Shown piece by piece: positions 56,341 through 64,000 of a stretch of 64,000 bases of DNA (position 1 is the first letter of the stretch; each line of letters begins with the position of its first letter). Source of the DNA: Manis javanica (Eukaryota > Chordata > Mammalia > Pholidota > Manidae); assembly GCF_040802235.1 (NCBI RefSeq), contig NC_133165.1:19191623-19255622 (forward strand). Reading direction: 5' to 3'. Made by a program: the position numbers and the translations under genes. The notes under the pieces were generated by a model. The model ran no database searches. It was not told where the DNA came from and saw only the letters and a program-made list of their open reading frames with translations.

Positions 56341-57250
56341 TAGTTATGTCCTGGAAGTGTGTTTTTTAAAAATAAGACTAGTTTGCTTTATATACACAAA
56401 ATTATCCCATTGGTAATGCTAAATGCAAATCATCTCTAAAGTCTCATACTTATTAGCAGTAAAAATTCCCTAAACATATGTTACCTTCTTGTATGTGAGA
56501 ATAGTGCTACAGACAAACCAAACGCAGTACATATTTCTTTACAGTTAATTTATGGTAGTGGTTACAGATTAGTACTGGATTGTATACATAGAATTAACCA
56601 GATCCCACTATGGGAAAGGGCATTTGTAAAACAAATAAATGTGATGTAACCATGATTTGTGACCAGGAAACAGCCCCCAGTTTAATTGACCTACACTGTG
56701 ACTTACAACATTATCTTTCAAGCAGCTGAGCTTACCAGCTGAGCTTACAAGCTGACATCTTCTGAGAAGAGGATCGTCTGGCAGCCATTTCAAACAGATT
56801 CACAAAAGAGAATACTCAACAGTCTTTTATGACCCACAGGCACAGCAGGTCACAGGGTCTGAGGAAAAATTTGAGATCAGACGAAGCCCATTGCTCTTCT
56901 ATGCACCTTTTAAAAATTTCTCAGTTCATTTTAATTTAAACAGAATTTTGCTCCTGTGTTCTTTTCTAAACACAATAACATTTCTTTACAAAAGTTTTCA
57001 TTCTTCTACAAAGATGAGAAGGCAAATGAGAAAGTTATTGAAACTGAGGAAGAATTACAATCATTCCAAGCCTAGATATATTTTATAATTCCCCAGTCAG
57101 AAATCCTAACTTCTAATCTCAAATATGTCATAACTCTCTAGCCTTCTCAGAATCAATGCCATCCATATAGTCATCCATTTCAATCTTGTTAAGACTGACA
57201 TAAAAAAGAATCCACTGCTATTTATCTATTTCCTTTCTTCCTGTTTAAAT
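56341..57250. other. Unassigned sequence
   Basis: A short local repeat, GCTGAGCTTAC, occurs twice at 56735-56755. No gene recognised. Confidence 0.4.
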
Positions 57251-57254
57251 ATGT

Positions 57255-57610
57255 GTCTCTGTATTAGTTTTGTTATGCTGCTATAAGAAATTACTACAAA
57301 CTTAACTGGCTAAAAGCAATACCAATTTATTATCTTATCATTCTGAGGTTGGTACCTTAATGCAAGATCTCCCTGGCTGAAATCAAGGTGTTTGGAGGAG
57401 TCGTTCTAAAAACTGTACATTAAGAAAATCAGTTTCCGTGTCTCTCTAGCTTCTAGAGCCCCATATTCCTTGACTCATGGACCCCTCTGAATATCTTTGA
57501 AGCCAGCAGGTCATTCTCAGCTGGCATCATGCTGACCTTGCTTTCTCATCCTGTATCCATTTCTGACGCTGACTCCTCTACATCTCGCTCTTCCCTTTTT
57601 AAGGAACCGT
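57255..57610 (-). repeat. MaLR/MLT1-like LTR fragment
   Basis: TATTAGTTTTGTTATGCTGC, AATTACTACAAACTTAACTGGC, AAATCAAGGTGTTTGGAG and the GACGCTGACTCCTCTAC...TTTTTAAGG end are in reversed order of this LTR type. Confidence 0.55.
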
Positions 57611-57849
57611 GTGATAACTACTGTGAAAAGGTATTGAGTAGGATCCAAAAAGCTCACATGCAAATCCTGGCTATACCATTAATTGGATCAAGATATTTTA
57701 AAATTTGTGAACCTCGACTTCTTTGCTTTAAAAACAAAGATAATAAATAGTTCACAACTTGACTAGCTCACAGAATATTATGATGACCAAACAGATTGGT
57801 GACTTGAAAGGTACATTAAGACTGTTAAGTTAGACAAACAGCAGGCAAA

Positions 57850-58065
57850 AGAAAAGTGACATAAACTTTAGAGAATATCAGCCTGCGTTAAAATTCAAGC
57901 TCTGTCATGTGTCCCTGAGCTTGTTTTTTAAATTCTCCAAATAAGTTTTGCCATATATAAAATAAAGCTAACTTCTCAAGGGCATTAGCAGAAATAAATA
58001 AAACATATAAAAGTGCTTAGAATCGTGCTGAAAGTTCACTGTAAGCACTCATTGTTAATTTTGAT
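57850..58065 (+). repeat. MIR SINE
   Basis: CTCTGTCATGTGTCCCTGAGC, GCATTAGCAGAAATAAATAAAAC, AAAAGTGCTTAGAATCGTGC and GTAAGCACTCATT follow MIR order. A second MIR-like stretch (57610-57770) precedes it. Confidence 0.6.
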
Positions 58066-58254
58066 AAAGTGATTGAAATAATTTGATTATTGAGATTTCC
58101 ATAGTTTAAATTCTAAGGGAAGTGATAAATATCTTATTTTGAACTCTAGACAGTATGTGGTTACCACAATTTACTTTTTAAACATTATAAATCTTTTTTT
58201 GTCCCTTTCCTATCAGTAAAAGCACTTGGATTTTTTAAAAAATAGACTACTTTT

Positions 58255-61200
58255 TCTTTTATTTTAGAATCATTAATATATAGTTCCATAAGCAACATTG
58301 TGGTTACTAGATTGTTCCCAGCATGAAGACCACACCACATACCCCATAACAGTCACTGTACATCAGTATAGTAAGATGCTACAGAGTCACTACTTGTCTT
58401 CTCTGTTACACTGCCTTCCCTGCACGCCCCCTACATTATGTGTGCTAATGGTAATGCCACTTATTCACCTTATCCCTCCCTTCCCAACCATCCTCCCCAG
58501 TCCCTTCCCCTTTGGTAACTTTTAGTCCATTCTTGGGTTCTATGAGTCTGCTGCTGTTTTGTTCCTTCAGTTTTTGCTTTGTTCTTACACTCCACAGATG
58601 AGTGAAATTGTTTGGTCCTTGCCTTTCTCCACCTGGCTTATTTCCCTGAGCATAATATCCTCTAACTCCACCCATGTTATTGCAAATAGTAGGACTGTTT
58701 TCTTCTTATGGCTGAATAATATTCCATTGTGTATATGTAGCACATCTTCTTTATCCATTCATCTACTGATGGACACTTAGGTTGCCTCCATTTCTTGGCT
58801 ATTGTAAATAGTGCTGCGATAAACACAGGGGTGCATATGTCTTTTTCAAACTGGACTGCTGCATTCATAGGGTAAATTCCCAGGAGTGGAATTCCTGGGC
58901 CAAATGGTATTTCTATTTTTGTTTTTGAGTAACCTCCATACTGCTTTCCACAATGGTTGAACTAATTTACATTGCCACCAGCAGTGTAGGAGGGGTCCTC
59001 TTTCTCCACATCCTCACCCACATTTGCTGTTGTATGTCTTTTGGATGTTGGCCATCCTAACTGGTGTGAGGTGATATCTCATTGTGGTTTTAATTTGCAT
59101 TTCTCTGATGATTAGCAATGGGGAGCATCTTTGCATGTGCCTGTTGGCTCTCTGAACTCCTTCTTTGGAGAACAGTCTGTTCAGATCTTCTACCCATTTT
59201 TTAATTGGATTAGTTGCTTTTTGTTTGTTGAGGTGCATGAGCTCTTTGTATATTTTGGATGTCTACCCCTTATCGGATATGTCATCTATAAATGTATTCT
59301 TCCATACTGTAGGATGCCTTTTTGTTCTACTGCTGGTGTCCTTTCCTGTACAGAAGCTCTTTAGTTTGAAATAATCACATGTGTTCATTTTTGCTTATGT
59401 TTCCCTTGCCCAGGGAGGTGTGTTCATGAAGAAGTTGACATGTTAATGTCTAAGAGATTTTGCCTATATATTTTTTCTAAGAGTATTATGGTTTCATGAC
59501 TTACATTCAGGTCTTTGATCCATTTTGAGTTTACTTTAGTGTAGGGGGTGAGACAATAATCCAGTTTCATTCTCTTACATGTAGCTGTCCAGTTTTGCAA
59601 ACACCAGCTGTTGAAGAGGCAGTCATTTTCCCATTGTATATCCATGGCTCCTTTATCATATATTAATTAACCTTATATACTTCAGTTTGTATCTGGACTC
59701 CCTAGTCTGTTCCATTGGTCTATGGGTCTGTTCTTGTGCCAGTACCAAATTGTCTTGATTACTGTGGCTTTGTAGTAGAGCTTGAAGTTGGGAAGCGAGA
59801 TACCCCCTGCTTTATTCTTCCTTCTCAGGATTGCTTTGGCTATTCGGGGTCTTTGGTGGTTCCATATGAATTTTAGAAGTATTTGCTCTAGTTTATTGAA
59901 GAATGCTGTAGGTATTTTGATAGGGATTGCATTGAATCTACAGATTGCTTTAGGCAGGATGGCCATTTTGACAATATTAATTCTTCGTAGCCAAGAGCAT
60001 GGGATGAATTTCCATTTATTCGTGTCCTCTTTAATTTCTCTTGAGTGTCTTATAGTTCTCAGGGTATAGGACTTTAACTTCCTTGGTTATGTTTATTCCT
60101 AGGAATTTTATTCTTTTTGATGCAATTGTGAATGGAATTGTTTGTCTGATTTCTCTTTCTGTTAGTTTGTCATTAGTGTATAGGAATGCCACAGATTTCT
60201 TTGTATTAATTTTATATCCTGCAACTTTGCTGAATTCAGATATTACATCTAGTCATTTTGGAGTGGATTCTTTAGGTTTTTTTATGTACAGTATCATGCC
60301 AGCTGCAAACAGAGATGGTTTGATTTCTTCCTTACCAACCTAGATGGCTTTTATTTCTTTGTGTTGTCTGATTGCCATAACTAGGACCTCCAGAACTATG
60401 TTGAATAAAAGCAGGAAAAGTGGGCATCCTTGTTTTACTCCTGATCTTATAGGAAAAGCTTTCACCTTCTCGCTGTTAAGTATGATGTTGGCTATGAGTT
60501 TGTCATATATGGCCCTTACTATGTTGAGGTACTTGCCCTCTATACCCATTTGGTTGACAGTTTTTAAAAGGAATGGACGTTGAATTTTGTTGAATGCTTT
60601 TTCAACATCTATGGTCATGATCACGTGGTTTTTGTCCTTCTTTTTGTTGATGTGGTGGATGATGTTCATGGATTTTCGAATGTTGTACCATACTTGAATC
60701 TCTGGGATGAATCCCACTTGATCATGATGTATGATCCTCTTGATGTATTTTTTAATTTGGTTTCTAGTATTTTGTTGAGTATTTTTGAATCTATGTTCAT
60801 CAGGATATTGGTCTGTAGTCTTCTTTTTTGCCTGGTTTTGGTATTAGAGTGATGCTGCCTTCATAGAATGAGTCTGAAAGTACTCCCTCTTCTTCTATTT
60901 TTTGAAAAACTTTAAGGAGAATACGTATTATGTCTTCTCTAAATGTCTTATAAAATTCAGTGGTGAATCCATCTGATCCAGGGATTTTATTCTTGGGTAG
61001 TTTTTTGATTACTGATTCAATTTCATTGCTGGTAATTAGTCTATTTAGATTTTCTGTTTCTTCCTTGGTTCGTCTTGGAAGGTTGTATTCTTCTAGAAAG
61101 TTGTCCATTTCTTCTAGGTTATCCAGCTTGTTAGCATATAGATTTTCATAGTATTCTCTAATAATTCCTTTTTCTTCGGTGGTGTCTGTCATCATTTTTC

Positions 61201-62490
61201 CTTTCTCATTTCTGATTCTGTTGATGTGTGTGGATTTTCTTTTTTTCCTAATAAGTGTGGCTAGGGGTTTATCTATTTTGTTTATTTTCTCAAAGAACCA
61301 GCTCTTGGTTTCATTGATTTTTTCTATTGTTTTATTCTTCTCAATTTTATTTATTTATGCTCTGATCTTTATTATGTCTCTACTTCTGCTGACTTTGGCC
61401 CTCATTTGTTCTTCTTTTTCCAGTTTCAATAAATGTGAATTTAGAATATTCATTTGAATTGTTCCTCCTTCTTTAAATAGGCATGTTTTGCTATATACTT
61501 TCCTCTTAGAACTGTCGTTGCTGCATCCCACAGAAGTTGGGGCATTGTGCTGTTTCTTTCATTTGTCTCCATATATTTCTTGATCTCTGTTTCAATTTGG
61601 TCATTGATCCACTGCTTGTTTAGGAGCATGTTGTTAAGCCTCCATGTTAGTGGTCCTTTTCATTTTCTTTGCATAATTAATTTCTAGTTTTATACCTTTG
61701 TGATCTGAGAAGTTGGTTGGTAGAATTTCAATCTCTTTGATTTTACTGAGGTTCTTTTTGTGACCTAGTATGTAGTCTATTCTGATAAATGTTCCATGTC
61801 CACTTGAGAAGAATGTGTATCCTTCTGCTTTTGAGTATAGAGTTCTGTACATGTCTGTTAGGTCCATCTGTTCTAGTGTGTTGTTCAGTGCCTCTGCATC
61901 CTTACTTATTTTCTGTCTGGTGGATCTGTCCTTTGGAGTGAATGGTGTGTTGAAGTCTCCTAAAATAAATGCATTGCATTCTATTTCCTCCTTTTATTCT
62001 GTTAGTATTTGTTTCACATATGTAGGTGCTCCTGTGTTGGGTGCATAGATATTTATAATGGTTATATCCTCTTGTTGTACTGTCCCCTTTATCATTATGT
62101 AATGTCCTTCTTTGTCTCTTGTTCTTTTCTTGGTTTTGAAGTTTATTTTGGGTGATACAAGTACTGCAACACCTGCTTTTTTCTCTCTATTGTTTGCATG
62201 AAATATCTTTTCCCATCCCTTCACTTACAGTCCGTTTATGTCTTTGGTTTTGAAATGTGTCATTTGTAGGCAGCATAAATATGAGTCTTGCTTTTTTATC
62301 CATTCTATTACTCTGCATATTTTGATTCATACATTCAGTCCATTTACATTTAGGGTGGTTATCAATAGATAATTACTTATTGCCATTGCAGGCACTGAAT
62401 TTGTGGTTACCAATGGTTCTAGGACAGTTTCTTTACTATCTCACCATCTAACTTAACTCACTTATTATGCTAGAATTCTTTTAACATAGA
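58255..62490 (-). mobile_element. 5'-truncated L1 LINE, inactive
   Basis: The 3' UTR (58255-58570), all of ORF2 (about 58575-62330) and about 150 bp upstream are present; ORF1 and the 5' UTR are missing. Sequence is co-linear with the L1 at 32325-38470 but a distinct copy. Truncation at the 5' side is the common result of incomplete reverse transcription. Confidence 0.85.
58575..62330 (-). pseudogene. L1 ORF2, broken
   Basis: Frames at 61994-62224 (endonuclease, with NIYAPN), 61634-61867, 60800-61195 and 60340-60717 (reverse transcriptase fingers/palm, with the SGVKQGCPL segment), 59682-59966 and 58677-58868 (C-terminus, CTPVFIAALFTIAKKW) cover the protein in pieces. The catalytic box reads FAAG instead of FADD near 60295-60307, so both aspartates are lost. 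Confidence 0.85.
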
Positions 62491-63149
62491 ATATCATTTA
62501 GTAACCAAGATCTGAGGACTAGATGTTCTCATTGCCAGTGACTTCACACTGATTCTGTCCCAGTTCCATAGACAGAGCCAGGAAATACATGTATACTTAG
62601 AGCCCACTAGGTTTTCCTTTTCCTGTGCATTTCATCTCCCTTTTTTTCCTACAATGAGAACCCTGATTCCCAACACCAATATGCTTACTCATTTATTTTA
62701 TCCTTCAAGACACATAAAAATAATTTCAGTACTATTAAACCAATATCACTATCAGCAACAAAGCTATTAAATGAAGTATAGTGATTTTTCTGCATTTTTT
62801 ACCCTAAGTCTATAACTCACTAAGTGTGTTCAGAGAACTGTGCCCAAAAGTTCTTTGAAAAACTCCTTTCCTTATGGCTATTCATCAGTTCAATACAGTT
62901 TCTGCTGTAATTAATTAAAAATTTTTTCTTTTATCCTTATTTCAGTTGTTCAAAATCATTAACATTTCAAAAGCAAGGTCAAAATACATGAAATACATAT
63001 TACATATAAAATATGTAATTATATATAATATATAAAAATTATATCTAATAATTTTCATTTCTGTCAAAATTTCCAATCAGTTCCGACATGTTCACCACAG
63101 CTTCTTTTCTCCTTTCTGTTCTCAGAATGGCACTTTTTAAAAATAAGTA
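62491..63149. other. Unassigned AT-rich sequence
   Basis: TA-rich stretch at 63000-63050. Nothing else recognised. Confidence 0.4.
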
Positions 63150-63150
63150 T

Positions 63151-63186
<36 letters not shown>
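63150..63186. repeat. (AC)n microsatellite
   Basis: About 17 AC units, longer and cleaner than the tract at 46886, so probably polymorphic. Confidence 0.9.
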
Positions 63187-63188
<2 letters not shown>

Positions 63189-63279
63189 TTTTTCCCCTTG
63201 TTTTATAAACAAGACAGTATGCTCTATTTACTATTTTGCACTATTTTCTTAACTTAGTATTTTATCCTACAAATGATTC

Positions 63280-63570
63280 CATATCTGTTACACCAGTGAG
63301 AATGGCCACTATTCAGAAGACAAGAAATAACAAGTGTTGGCGAAGATATGGAGAAAGGGGAAACCTCCTACACTGTTGGTGGGAATGTAAATTAGTGCAG
63401 CCACTACGGAAAGCTGTATAGAGGTTTCTCAAAAAAACTAAAAATAGAAATGCTATGTGACCTAGTAATTGTACTTCTAGGAATTTATCTGAAGAAAACA
63501 AAATCCCTGATTTAAAAAGATATATGTACCCCTATGTTTACTGCCACATTATTTGCAATTGATAAATACT
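63280..63570 (+). mobile_element. L1 ORF2 C-terminal fragment
   Basis: CACCAGTGAGAATGGCCACTATTC, AAACCTCCTACACTGTTGGTGGG and AACTAAAAATAGAAATGC...GACCTAGTAATT are classical L1 ORF2 3' blocks in sense orientation. The 61-codon frame (63236-63421) is a remnant. Confidence 0.75.
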
Positions 63571-64000
63571 GTATTACTTGCTACACATTCTCTACTGTTC
63601 CAGTTTCACTGTGAATTTATGTTTACATTTAAGTAAATTACACAAATGTTAAAGGATTTTAACATTAAGTGCCCTTCTTTGTCATTATTTTGTAGCCTTT
63701 GACCTGATATCTACCTTTCCAATATCAGGATCAAAACCTTAGCCTCATAAAACTTCACCTTTTTAATTGCAATTATTCTCAGTCACTTGTTTCAGACATT
63801 GCTTATATCAGAATACAGCTGGGTTTCAAAATGAGCTAATTGGAAAATCTTTTTCTTTTAAAAAGTAATTTAGGACCATTTATATTTTAAAAAATTTCAT
63901 GATATACTGCATATTAAGTTACTTTATTATGCTTTTTGTCTCTATTCAGGGGTCAGTTTTGCTGTTCTATATTTCCTTTGATGTATAGGAAATTACATAT
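63571..64000. other. Unassigned AT-rich sequence
   Basis: Possibly more old L1; nothing firm. Confidence 0.35.

Noticed and set aside
1-64000. tRNA, rRNA, CRISPR, bacterial operons or host exons
   Set aside because: I found no tRNA cloverleaf, rRNA, repeat-spacer array or bacterial-style gene order, and no frame matching a conserved host exon. tRNA-Pro-like sequences are only the proviral primer sites.

Overview
The window is mammalian genomic DNA with no intact host protein-coding gene that I can recognise. It is a mosaic of retroelements of very different ages: two young gammaretroviral proviruses, two degenerate L1 LINEs, an ORF2-less L1 derivative, ancient L2, MIR, MER5-like and MaLR-like relics, and several LTR-like repeats I cannot name. 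Shared MIR/L2 relics and these L1s indicate a placental mammal. I see no Alu, B1/B2, ruminant or carnivore-type tRNA SINE, so a SINE-poor laurasiatherian is a guess only; the species cannot be fixed from the sequence.

Layout. Bases 281-12076 hold a minus-strand provirus flanked by a 4-bp duplication (TTAG). A second, plus-strand provirus (1335-7285) has inserted into its env gene with its own 4-bp duplication (TTCC). Each provirus has two LTRs that look identical by eye (492 bp outer, 523 bp inner), so both insertions are young. Both are non-autonomous. They keep the LTRs, a tRNA-Pro primer-binding site, a splice donor and a packaging leader with two GACG-tetraloop hairpins. The gag start follows and stops after eight codons. 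Beyond it lies about 3.6 kb of AT-rich sequence with no gag or pol, then the end of env surface plus the transmembrane (TM) subunit. The inner copy's TM frame is open; the outer copy's TM has a stop and is cut by the insertion. The two bodies are nearly identical while TM and U3 differ strongly, which points to recombination.

12.1-32.3 kb: old repeats. An unnamed LTR-like family has members near 12.1, 27.2 and 42.1 kb. Fragments of L1, L2 and MIR occur throughout, with a MaLR-like LTR broken by another LTR at 21.3 kb and a MIR broken by a poly(A)-tailed insertion at 22.2 kb. 32.3-38.5 kb: near full-length dead L1 on the minus strand. 38.5-47.8 kb: MIR, L2 and LTR relics and a decayed C2H2 zinc-finger fragment (43.3 kb). 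47.8-49.95 kb: a complete ORF2-less L1 insertion with target duplications. 50-58 kb: old L2/MIR/MER5/MaLR relics. 58.3-62.5 kb: a second dead L1, truncated 5' of ORF2. The window ends with an (AC)n tract and an L1 fragment.

The most notable object is the provirus pair. Its members carry what is needed in cis for transcription, packaging, priming and integration but lack gag, protease and polymerase, so they must have been copied by a helper virus, in the manner of rodent VL30 elements.
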